Translations under genes and position numbers: made by a program
The notes under the pieces: generated by a model
The model's input: the letters and a program-made list of their open reading frames with translations, nothing else
Told to the model about the DNA's origin: nothing
Databases searched by the model: none
In this document: piece after piece, positions 52,051-59,950 of the stretch
Numbering within the stretch: the first letter of the stretch is position 1
Layout: the number at the start of each line of letters is the position of its first letter
NCBI GenBank assembly: GCA_030644725.1
Contig: CP130629.1
Coordinates: forward strand, 310,001 to 374,000
Origin: Candidatus Electrothrix communis
GTDB taxonomy: Bacteria; Desulfobacterota; Desulfobulbia; Desulfobulbales; Desulfobulbaceae
Direction: 5' to 3'
Length of the DNA: 64,000 bases

Positions 52051-52115
52051 AAAAGAACGCCGGTGCAGAGAGCGGAAGCAAGGACAGCCCGGAGTTTGAT
52101 CTCACCTCGCCGGAA
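52051..52115 (+). pseudogene. Decayed copy of the ppk1 5' region
   Basis: Aligns without gaps to 53799-53863, the codons after the ppk1 start; about 83-85% identical. The stop codon and last two to three codons of the CNNM gene on the other strand are made from this fragment. Confidence 0.75.
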
Positions 52116-53247
52116 CTTGCTCATCAACCGCGCGGCTTGTTGCATCAGCTGAATTGGCTTGTTCTGCCTTTTTTGGGTCAAAGATATCAGCAGCAAGTCC
52201 CATTGCCTTGGCACGCTCCTTCCATTTTTTCCGTGCTAATGCACGCATGTCTTCAACATCGTCTGTTTCATCCATAATTTCCATACCCATAATCGTCTCG
52301 ATTAAATCCTCTAGTGTCACCAGTCCATCCGTCCCTCCATGCTTATTATTGACGACTATAGCGATGTGCTGACGATCCTTGAGAAACCGCTCCAACAATA
52401 CTGTCAACGATACCGAATCTGGAACAGTAAGTATTTCACGTTTCAATGTATTGAGTTTTTGATCACCTCGTTTCTGAGTTGCGTTGATCAAAATATCCTC
52501 TTTAAGAACAAAACCAGTTATGTTGTCAAGATGCGTCGTGTAGAGCGGCAGGCGTGAAAAAGGAATTTGGGTAACTTGTTTCAACGAATCGATAATCTTC
52601 ATGTCCTCGGGTAATGCGGAGATAACAGTACGTGGTGTCATAATATCGTCCACTTTGAGCGACTCGAATCGGAATATGTTTCGGATAATCCTTGATTCCT
52701 TATCGCGAATAAGCCCCGTCTCTACTCCTACCTGAGCCATGGCGATGAATTCGTCTCTACTGAAAATGTGAATATCTTTTCCGTGTGAAATAAGCTTTGT
52801 TAGTCTCTCCGAAATCCACACAATGGGATAAAGCAGTACAATCAGGATGTTGAGAAAATACGAAATTGGACCTACAAGTGTTGTCCAGTAGACGGCACCT
52901 AACGTCTTAGGTATGATTTCGGAAAAAAAGAGGATCAAGAGCGTCATGACAGCAGAAAACAGACCAAACCATGCGCTTCCAAAAACGGCTGTCGCTTTGG
53001 CTCCAGCACCGATCGCGCCAACCGTATGCGCAATAGTGTTGAGTGTTAAAATGGCTGCAAGTGATTGATCCACCTTATCTTGTCTCAGTCGTTTTAAAAG
53101 TGCGGCATGCTTAGGTCGCCTTTCTTTTTGCCCTTCGATAAATGAAGGCGTAATGCTTAAAAGTACCGATTCCGCCACAGAACAGAGAAATGAAAAAACC
53201 AATGCTAGCAGTACATAAATTATTAAGAGTAGACCATCAGAGCTCAT
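52102..53247 (-). CDS. CNNM/CBS-domain membrane protein (HlyC/CorC family), no C-terminal domain
   Basis: About 381 residues. A CNNM (DUF21) membrane domain (LLLIIYVLLALVFSFLCSVAES at the start, then FGLFSAVMTLLILFFSEIIPKTLG) is followed by a CBS pair with DDIMTPRTVISALP and IAIVVNNKHGGTDGLVTLEDLIE. Relatives are linked to Mg/Co efflux or tolerance. The CorC_HlyC C-terminal domain is missing; the protein ends a short tail after the CBS pair, at the ppk1 fragment, so it could be truncated, though CNNM-CBS proteins without that domain also exist. Start 53247 is chosen for AAAGAGG upstream. Confidence 0.9.
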   Translation of the reverse strand: MSSDGLLLIIYVLLALVFSFLCSVAESVLLSITPSFIEGQKERRPKHAALLKRLRQDKVDQSLAAILTLNTIAHTVGAIGAGAKATAVFGSAWFGLFSAVMTLLILFFSEIIPKTLGAVYWTTLVGPISYFLNILIVLLYPIVWISERLTKLISHGKDIHIFSRDEFIAMAQVGVETGLIRDKESRIIRNIFRFESLKVDDIMTPRTVISALPEDMKIIDSLKQVTQIPFSRLPLYTTHLDNITGFVLKEDILINATQKRGDQKLNTLKREILTVPDSVSLTVLLERFLKDRQHIAIVVNNKHGGTDGLVTLEDLIETIMGMEIMDETDDVEDMRALARKKWKERAKAMGLAADIFDPKKAEQANSADATSRAVDEQVPAR

Positions 53248-53758
53248 ATTTTTAATGCCTCTTTCGTGAGAATCCTGTATGCCAGCGGAATGAGCCGAGA
53301 TGGTCAATGTTGTTGACAATACAGAGTGAAAAGTTCAGTTCGATCGTTTTGACGACAATCTTGTAGGAAGAGCATGTTTTCATATTGCATGATCGAACAG
53401 GATATTAAAAGGGCAAACATGGAAAACAAAGTCATCATTCTATCAAACAAATTCTTAACCATCTTGAATGAAAAGTAAACAATAAAAAGCAATTAACAGG
53501 GTGAAATGGTACTCACCTTGGTATCACAGACCAAAATTAGGCCGCGCAGTGATGCGGGGTGCAGGTCGGGGTCGTGGGTTCGAATTCTATAATCAAGCAA
53601 CCCAAAAACCAAGTCATCCAAGCGAAAAATGTTGACTTTCCACCACAACGGCTCAATACTACAGCGGAAGAAGCAGGGGAGAATAGGTTCCGCCTGCTGA
53701 GGTGAAAGCTGGGTCTTTCGACATCATCCGCAAACTGCGGTCAAAAAAAGAGAGAACA
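53248..53758. other. Intergenic region between CNNM gene and ppk1
   Basis: No confident gene. A minus-strand frame (53304-53492) contains a short lipoprotein-like start (SMFALLISC) but lacks a ribosome site. At about 53565-53585 the string GTCGTGGGTTCGAATTC resembles a tRNA T-arm, without the rest of a tRNA. Confidence 0.4.
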
Positions 53759-55972
53759 ATGATTAAAAAAAGTGAGGTTGCGGCAGTGGAACCCAAGGAA
53801 AAGAACGCCAGCGCAGAGAGCGAAAAGACGGACAAGCTGGAGTTTGATCTCACCTCGTCGGAATGGTACCTGAACCGGGAGCTGACCTGGCTGGAATTTA
53901 ATCGTCGGGTCCTGCACGAGGGTGAGGATGAGCGAACCCCGCTCCTGGAGCGGATCATGTTCCTGGCCATTGTCGGCGGCAACCTTGACGAATTTTTCAT
54001 GAAGCGGATCGGCGGCCTCAAGCAGCAGGTCGGGGCCGGGGTGCGCAAGCTGACCGTGGACGGTCGGACGCCGGGTGGGCAGATTGATGAATGCCATGCA
54101 GTGGTGCGCAGCATCCTGGTGAAGAAGGAACAGCTGGAGCAAGAATTGCTCAGTAAACTCTCTGAGCAGGCTATCCGAATTGTCGGTTACCAGGAGCTGG
54201 ACAAGGACCAGCAAAAGGAGGTGAATAATTATTTTCAGGAGAACATCTATCCTCTCCTGACCCCGCAGGGCATGGACCCGGCCCATCCCTTCCCCTTTAT
54301 CTCCAACCTGTCCATCAACCTGCTGGTCGTGACCAAATATCAGCATGACGCCCATCCCTTTCTCAATCGAATCAAGATGCCCACCGGGGTGGGTATTCCC
54401 CGTTTTATTCGAGTGGGGGGAGAGCATCTCTATATCCGTTTTGAGGACCTGATCGCCAATAATCTGTCCGTGATTTTTCCGGGCCTGGTCATTGATTCCT
54501 GTGCCTTTTTTCGGGTCACCCGTAATGCCATTACCGAGCAGGACGGAGCCAACGCCAATGACCTGCTGGCCGTGATTGAGACGGCTCTGCGCAATCGCAA
54601 GTTTGCCGAGATTGTTCGCCTGGAAGTGGATGCTGATATGTCGGCATATCATCGAGGAATGCTGGCTGCTGAACTGGGCATTGATGAGAAAAAGGATGTG
54701 TTCACCGTGGAAGGCATTATCGGTAAACGAGATCTTTTCGAAATTGCCTCCATTGATATCCCGGAATTTCATTATCCCCTCCATCAACCCTTTGATCATT
54801 CCCGTCTTTCTGGAGATTCGCCCAATATTTTCCATATCATCCGGGAAAAGGGCGCTCTTCTGCTTCAGCATCCCTACGAGTCTTTTGATAACTCTGTGCA
54901 GCGTTTTCTTCGGGAGGCCAGCCGTGACCCCAAGGTCCTGGCTATTAAGATGACCCTGTATCGCACCTCGGCAGGCTCCAGGATTATTCCCTATCTGCTG
55001 GATGCAGCCCAGAACGGCAAGCAGGTGGCTGTGGTGGTGGAGCTCATGGCCCGCTTTGACGAGTCTGCCAATATCCGTTGGGCGGAGAACCTGGAAGAGG
55101 CCGGGGTCCATGTCACTTACGGGGTGGTTGGTCTGAAGACCCATTCCAAGGTCATCTTTGTGGTGCGCAGGGATTTTGACGGCCTGCGTCGGTACGCCCA
55201 TATCGGCACCGGGAATTATCATGCAGGCACGGCCAGGATCTATTCTGATCTGGGGATGCTGACCTGTGATCGGGTGATTTCCGAGGATCTTACCGAGTTA
55301 TTTAATTATTTGACCACCGGCTATGCACCGGAGAGAAATTATCGCAAGCTCTTGCCTTCACCCAGGGTGTTGAAAAAGGCCTTGTTGGAGAAAATTGAGC
55401 GGGAGATTGGCACCCATACCAATAAAAATCCTGGGATAATTCAGTTTAAGACCAATGCGTTGGAGGATAAGGATATCACGGCGGCTCTGTACAGGGCCTC
55501 TATGGCCGGGGTGCAGGTGGATCTGCTGGTTCGAGATTCCTGTCGGCTTCGACCAGGTATCCCAGGCTTGTCGGAAAATGTCCGGGTAATATCCATTGTG
55601 GGCAGATTTCTGGAACATAGCCGTATCTATTATTTTCAGAATAACGGCGAGGAAGAGTACTTTATTGGTTCTGCTGATATTATGAAGCGGAACCTGGAAT
55701 ATCGGGTGGAGGTCATCACGCCGGTAGAGCCGGAGGTACTGCGCAAAAAGTTGCGGGAAATCCTTGACGTGCAGCTTGCTGACCAACGCAGTGCCTGGGA
55801 AATGCAGCCGGATGGCAGCTATATCCAGCGTACTGGCGAGCGCGAGAACGAGAAGAGCAGCCATGAAATTCTGATCAGGAAGGCTGAAAAGCGCTTATCC
55901 GATGCCCAGGCCCTTTGTAGCTTGGAGCAGAAAAGGCTTGTAAAACGGAAGAAGGGGCAGAGGAAGAAGTGA
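53759..55972 (+). CDS. ppk1: Polyphosphate kinase 1
   Basis: Reversibly makes inorganic polyphosphate from ATP. The 737-residue protein has the N-terminal domain starting YLNRELTWLEFNRRVL, VGGNLDEFFMKRIGGL, the head domain, and the two C-terminal catalytic domains with KMTLYRTS, GLKTHSKVIFVVRRD (catalytic His), HIGTGNYHAGTARIYSD and DIMKRNLEYRVEV. ATG 53759 is used; the frame extends to a GTG at 53702. A fragment of its 5' end lies 1.75 kb upstream, beyond the CNNM gene. Confidence 0.97.
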   Translation: MIKKSEVAAVEPKEKNASAESEKTDKLEFDLTSSEWYLNRELTWLEFNRRVLHEGEDERTPLLERIMFLAIVGGNLDEFFMKRIGGLKQQVGAGVRKLTVDGRTPGGQIDECHAVVRSILVKKEQLEQELLSKLSEQAIRIVGYQELDKDQQKEVNNYFQENIYPLLTPQGMDPAHPFPFISNLSINLLVVTKYQHDAHPFLNRIKMPTGVGIPRFIRVGGEHLYIRFEDLIANNLSVIFPGLVIDSCAFFRVTRNAITEQDGANANDLLAVIETALRNRKFAEIVRLEVDADMSAYHRGMLAAELGIDEKKDVFTVEGIIGKRDLFEIASIDIPEFHYPLHQPFDHSRLSGDSPNIFHIIREKGALLLQHPYESFDNSVQRFLREASRDPKVLAIKMTLYRTSAGSRIIPYLLDAAQNGKQVAVVVELMARFDESANIRWAENLEEAGVHVTYGVVGLKTHSKVIFVVRRDFDGLRRYAHIGTGNYHAGTARIYSDLGMLTCDRVISEDLTELFNYLTTGYAPERNYRKLLPSPRVLKKALLEKIEREIGTHTNKNPGIIQFKTNALEDKDITAALYRASMAGVQVDLLVRDSCRLRPGIPGLSENVRVISIVGRFLEHSRIYYFQNNGEEEYFIGSADIMKRNLEYRVEVITPVEPEVLRKKLREILDVQLADQRSAWEMQPDGSYIQRTGERENEKSSHEILIRKAEKRLSDAQALCSLEQKRLVKRKKGQRKK

Positions 55973-56092
55973 CTTCAGGAATGTACTTGTAATGCGTTGC
56001 TCAAGAGGGGCTGCAATGAATAGGGGTTGACTCCTTTTACCTTTGAAGAGTACATTATTTGTTTAAGATTATTGCACGGTAAGGAGGACCGG

Positions 56093-56686
56093 ATGATAGG
56101 GGTTGATGAGCGTGTAACAACTGAAGAAGAAATAGCGGAAAGTCTACATAAAGAATATGTACATGAAAAAGTACGTGAAGAAATATATGAAGGAGATAAT
56201 GCAGAAAAGGATGCCGAGGCAAAACAGCGTATCCTTTACTACACGTATGCCGGTATGGCAATGGGCTTTGTTCCTTTTCCCCTCCTTGATCTGGCCGCAT
56301 TAGCTGCTCTGCAATTGAGGATGCTCCACCGGCTTTCTCAAATTTATGAGGTGGAGTTCAAGGCGGGTTTGGGACGATCCGCAAGCAGCAGTCTTGTCGG
56401 TGGAGTGGCGCCAGTGATCTCTGCCGCCCCTGTGGCAGCCAGTTTGAGTAAATTTATTCCAGGCGTTGGACATATATTGTCTTACGGAACATTGTTGGTT
56501 TTAAACGGTGCCTCAACCTATGCAGTGGGTAAAGTTTTTGCCAGACATTTTGCTTCTGGCGGTACGTTTTTGACCTTTGATCCTGAAGCGGCGCGTGATT
56601 ATTTTGCCGAGCAGTATGAAAAAGGGAAAGAGGTTGTTACGTCTTTAAAAAAGAAAAAAAAGAAAAAGGGTGACGCTGCCGAATAA
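56093..56686 (+). CDS. DUF697-like membrane protein
   Basis: About 197 residues. A charged N-terminal half (EEEIAESLHKEYVHEKVREE) precedes the pattern YTYAGMAMGFVPFPLLDLAALAALQLRM...HRLSQIYEVEF, then Gly/Ala-rich hydrophobic segments (SSLVGGVAPVISAAPVAASL, PGVGHILSYGTLLVLNGAS), which match the DUF697 family. The Lys-rich tail includes seven Lys in a row. The start is set by AAGGAGG five bases upstream of ATG 56093. Confidence 0.8.
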   Translation: MIGVDERVTTEEEIAESLHKEYVHEKVREEIYEGDNAEKDAEAKQRILYYTYAGMAMGFVPFPLLDLAALAALQLRMLHRLSQIYEVEFKAGLGRSASSSLVGGVAPVISAAPVAASLSKFIPGVGHILSYGTLLVLNGASTYAVGKVFARHFASGGTFLTFDPEAARDYFAEQYEKGKEVVTSLKKKKKKKGDAAE

Positions 56687-56770
56687 ATGTGATCAATCGC
56701 GGCAGTATCTGCTACAATACATAGGGATTGCATAGGGATTGCATAATGTTTTACCAACGGAGGGCGGGCA

Positions 56771-56920
56771 ATGAAAACAAAGAAAGATGTTATTGCAAAG
56801 GTTGTAAAAAATATTGAGAAGAAGTCAGTGAGAAAAAAAGGAATAGCGGTTAAATCTCGGGTGAAGGCCGGAGGGTTTTGGGAGGATATGAGGGCGGTGT
56901 ACGGGATGAAATCCTCATAA
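56771..56920 (+). CDS. 49-residue basic protein
   Basis: MKTKKDVIAKVVKNIEKKSV starts a 49-residue protein ending FWEDMRAVYGMKSS, with 14 Lys/Arg in its first 32 residues. A GGAGGG site lies seven bases upstream of the ATG and a strong terminator 28 bases past the stop, so it looks like a real gene. It contains a Gly-Gly (VKAGG then FWED), and a C39-peptidase exporter lies 3 kb downstream, but the usual hydrophobic leader residues before GG are missing. Function unknown. Confidence 0.6.
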   Translation: MKTKKDVIAKVVKNIEKKSVRKKGIAVKSRVKAGGFWEDMRAVYGMKSS

Positions 56921-56948
56921 GGTTGTATGGCCGGATATGTTTTTTTTG

Positions 56949-56980
56949 CCACGCTTCAGGTTCTGAAGCGTGGTTTTTTT
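56949..56980 (+). terminator. Rho-independent terminator
   Basis: CCACGCTTCAG and CTGAAGCGTGG pair over 11 bases around a GTT loop, followed by seven T. Confidence 0.93.
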
Positions 56981-57018
56981 GTAACAAGCCGCCTTGTTGC
57001 TCATTGTGAAGCAGGGCG

Positions 57019-59412
57019 ATGTTAATGTATTTTCTTCTCTCTCCCCTTGTTATTTTGATGAAAATGAGAAAAGCCGCCGCAGCCTTTTGCTGTTTATTTT
57101 TTCTTCTTCTGTCGGGCTGCCATAACGAGCCGCAAACCGTTGAGCAGGTTGTGGAGAAAGATGAGGAAGATACTATTCATATCGGCATAGCTTGGGTGCG
57201 GGGGGATGGCCTGTTGATCGAGGGGGCAGAATTGGCCGTAGCAGAGGCCAATGCCTCCGGTGGCGTTCTGCAAAAAAAAGTCAAACTGATTATCAATCAG
57301 AATGAATCCGGGACATCCGATATCTTGGAGCATACCTCCAGCTTGATGGCCGGGGAGAATATCAAAGAATATTCCCGAGAGGTTGCCCGTTATTTTATCC
57401 GGCATTCCAGTCCTGTTACGGCTGTTATCGGGCATAGATATTCTTTTATGGCGCTCTCTGCTGCTGGTCTTTACCAACAGAGTAGGATGCTCTTTATCGC
57501 TCCGACGGCGACCAATGATTTGTTGACCAGCATGGATTTTGATTATGTCTTTCGTATGCTGCCTAAAAACTCTGTATTGGGGCAACAGCTGGCCTTGTAC
57601 TCTGCGGCGAGGGGGATCAAGCGGGTAGCGATTTTTAATGAACGAAGCGAATATGCCCTTGAATTGAGCTCGGCCCTAAAGCAATCACTGGCAGGACAGG
57701 GCGTTCAGACGGTTGTGGAATACTCGTTTTTCAGTGGGATGTCCGGGCGGGAGTTCACCTCCTATGCAGTTGAGTTTAAGCGTCATCATAAAAGGGAGCC
57801 CGTGGATGCAGTCTTTCTTTTGGTCAGTGGAGATATGGCCCGCAGTATTATACGTGAGTTTTATAAACGGGGAGTGGGTGACGCGCTTTTTTTAACAGGA
57901 GAGGGTGTTGATGAGCATGGTTTTTGGCAGGCAATGCAGGGTTTGCAGGAGGAGGTAAAGGAGCAAATTCATATTGGTGTACCTACTCTGTTCCAGGCGG
58001 AGAGTAACCATACTCGTTTTTTTCGAGAAAAATTTATCCGAACCTATGAAGAGCCACCGGATAGTTTGGCCGCTCTGGGATATGACTCCGTGAACATACT
58101 GTTGGCCGCAGTTGAGCAGGCAGAAGCCGCAGCACCGGATAAGGTCGTGGATGAACTTCGTTATTTGCGGACCTGCCAGGGGGTGACACAGACAATAGCC
58201 TTTGAAGATAACGGGGATATCGTTTACAAGCCCTATATGATCAAGTGGATGACTGCCACAGGGTTCGAGTATCGTGATTTAAAAAATCACCTTGTCGCAC
58301 CAGATGCACTGGATAGACAATTAAGCGGATTACCCGGATGTGTCAATGTTGATAGGGATAAGGACGGCATAGTAGATAAACGTGATGTTTGCCCGGACAA
58401 TAGGAAGGAAGAACTGGTACAGGGCGTTTTTTTGGAAGGGGAACAGCTGGGCTGTCCCATGGACATGGATGGTGATGACGTACCTGATTATCGGGATAAA
58501 TGCCCCAGTAATACATCTGAAGAGTTAGGTGAAGGCGTGGATGCGGAGGGATGCCCGGTAGACAGTGATCAGGATCAGGTTCCAGACTATCGTGATACGT
58601 GTCTTCATGATACCCTGGAGCAGCTAAGCAAAGGGGTGACGGCCTTGGGGTGTCCGCTGGATACAGATGAAGATGGGGTAGCAGATTATGCTGATGCCTG
58701 TCCCAATAACTCTCCTGAGGAAATCAAGGAGGGAGTAAATTTAATCGGATGTCCTGTTGATCAAGACAAAGACGGGGTGCCAGATTACTGGGATAAATGT
58801 TCAGGCAATACTGCGGAGGAACTGCGTTTCGGTGTCAGACGTAACGGCTGCCCTCAGGATAGTGATAATGATAAATATCCTGATTTTCAGGACCGCTGTC
58901 GCTTGGATTCGGGAGCAGATCTCGCGCAGGGGACAGATGAACACGGATGTCCCAAGGATAGTGATGAGGATGGCGTTTATGATGTTTATGATGCCTGTCC
59001 AGACACTGTTCAGGGAAGACGGGTGAATGAACAGGGCTGTGCTTTGGTGATCTTGTTCGCAGAGAATATTTTTGCAAGTGCCGGTTCGATAGTATCTGCC
59101 CAGGGAAAGCGGAATTTGCGAGCCTTTGTCCAGACGCTTACGCTGGACAGTATAGAGCGCATTACAATTATTGCACATGCAGACGGACAGGGCACAGCTG
59201 CCTTTAATATCCGTTTATCGCAAGAGCGTGCCGATTCCGTTGCCCGTTTTTTTCAGCAGGAGGGTATTCCGCAAGCGGTTATTGATGCGCAAGGGGTTGG
59301 AGAAAGTCAGCCGGTTGCCGACGATACAACTGAAGAAGGGCGTAGGAAAAATCGTCGAGTCGAGCTGAGTGTGCGTTTGAAGGCGAAAGTAAAGGTGAAA
59401 GAGCGCAACTGA
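57019..59412 (+). CDS. Lipoprotein: periplasmic-binding domain + thrombospondin-3 repeats + OmpA domain
   Basis: A 797-residue predicted lipoprotein: hydrophobic start and lipobox LLSGC (Cys34); ATG 57058 is an alternative start. Residues about 45-430 are a type I periplasmic binding domain (branched-chain amino-acid receptor fold): IGIAWVRGDGLLIEGAELAV, VTAVIGHRYSFMAL, FIAPTATND, YDSVNILLAAVEQA. Residues about 440-675 are seven ~37-residue calcium-type thrombospondin-3 repeats (GCPxDxDxDxVPDYxDxC). An OmpA peptidoglycan-binding domain (about 685-795) has IIAHADGQG, LSQERADSVARFF and RRKNRRVEL. It thus ties a ligand receptor to the cell wall. It starts a tight operon with an exporter (5-base gap to the next gene). 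This combination is new to me. Confidence 0.88.
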   Translation: MLMYFLLSPLVILMKMRKAAAAFCCLFFLLLSGCHNEPQTVEQVVEKDEEDTIHIGIAWVRGDGLLIEGAELAVAEANASGGVLQKKVKLIINQNESGTSDILEHTSSLMAGENIKEYSREVARYFIRHSSPVTAVIGHRYSFMALSAAGLYQQSRMLFIAPTATNDLLTSMDFDYVFRMLPKNSVLGQQLALYSAARGIKRVAIFNERSEYALELSSALKQSLAGQGVQTVVEYSFFSGMSGREFTSYAVEFKRHHKREPVDAVFLLVSGDMARSIIREFYKRGVGDALFLTGEGVDEHGFWQAMQGLQEEVKEQIHIGVPTLFQAESNHTRFFREKFIRTYEEPPDSLAALGYDSVNILLAAVEQAEAAAPDKVVDELRYLRTCQGVTQTIAFEDNGDIVYKPYMIKWMTATGFEYRDLKNHLVAPDALDRQLSGLPGCVNVDRDKDGIVDKRDVCPDNRKEELVQGVFLEGEQLGCPMDMDGDDVPDYRDKCPSNTSEELGEGVDAEGCPVDSDQDQVPDYRDTCLHDTLEQLSKGVTALGCPLDTDEDGVADYADACPNNSPEEIKEGVNLIGCPVDQDKDGVPDYWDKCSGNTAEELRFGVRRNGCPQDSDNDKYPDFQDRCRLDSGADLAQGTDEHGCPKDSDEDGVYDVYDACPDTVQGRRVNEQGCALVILFAENIFASAGSIVSAQGKRNLRAFVQTLTLDSIERITIIAHADGQGTAAFNIRLSQERADSVARFFQQEGIPQAVIDAQGVGESQPVADDTTEEGRRKNRRVELSVRLKAKVKVKERN

Positions 59413-59417
59413 TCATT

Positions 59418-59933
59418 ATGGCGAAAATACCTTTCTCTCAAACAATGCGTGCCTTGCAGGCAGATCACGGGCGTTATAGTCGACTGACGTTGAGTTTGGC
59501 CATTATTGTGCTGTTGCTTTGGGGGTACTGGTTTTTTACTGCTTCAACCTACCATTATGTCAGCAGTAAACATATAGAAATAACCCAGGGAGATCAGCCT
59601 GTATGGAAAATTGCCAAAGGTGAAAATCGAGCTGCTGCTTATCATCGCTATGATGTTCGAGCATATTTTGATCCTTCGGATTTTCATCAGATTAAGCTCG
59701 GTCAGAAGACACGACTGATGCTGACCAGCTCAGATACTCTTCCTCGGCGTGCTCTGACAGCCAAGGTGGATAGGGTTGATCCGGTAAATAAGACGGTTGA
59801 TGTGCAGCTGGAACTTCGAGTTGAAACCGCAGAATCTTTGGCAGGCGCAACTCTGGAACGTATGGAAATCGCTGTGTCTCACCAGACCCCGGCGGCTTTT
59901 CTTTTTCATACGGCCCGCCCTGTTTCTCCCTGA
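59418..59933 (+). CDS. Short membrane-fusion-like adaptor
   Basis: A 171-residue protein with one N-terminal membrane helix (LTLSLAIIVLLLWGYWFF) and a periplasmic part containing VRAYFDPSDFHQIKLGQKTRL and LTAKVDRVDPVNKTVDVQLEL, which resembles the beta-barrel strand region of HlyD/RND-type adaptors. The coiled-coil hairpin and lipoyl halves of a normal ~400-residue adaptor are missing. Placed between the OmpA-type lipoprotein and the C39 exporter, it probably links the exporter to the periplasm. Confidence 0.7.
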   Translation: MAKIPFSQTMRALQADHGRYSRLTLSLAIIVLLLWGYWFFTASTYHYVSSKHIEITQGDQPVWKIAKGENRAAAYHRYDVRAYFDPSDFHQIKLGQKTRLMLTSSDTLPRRALTAKVDRVDPVNKTVDVQLELRVETAESLAGATLERMEIAVSHQTPAAFLFHTARPVSP

Positions 59934-59950
59934 TTGTAAATTATTGAGCA

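Noticed and set aside
53550-53600. tRNA-like T-arm (GTCGTGGGTTCGAATTC) upstream of ppk1
   Set aside because: No matching acceptor, D or anticodon arms nearby; at most a fragment, and not callable as a tRNA or att site.
53741-55222. 493-codon minus-strand frame opposite ppk1
   Set aside because: Lies fully within the unmistakable ppk1 coding sequence; His/Gln-rich translation is typical of an antisense shadow.
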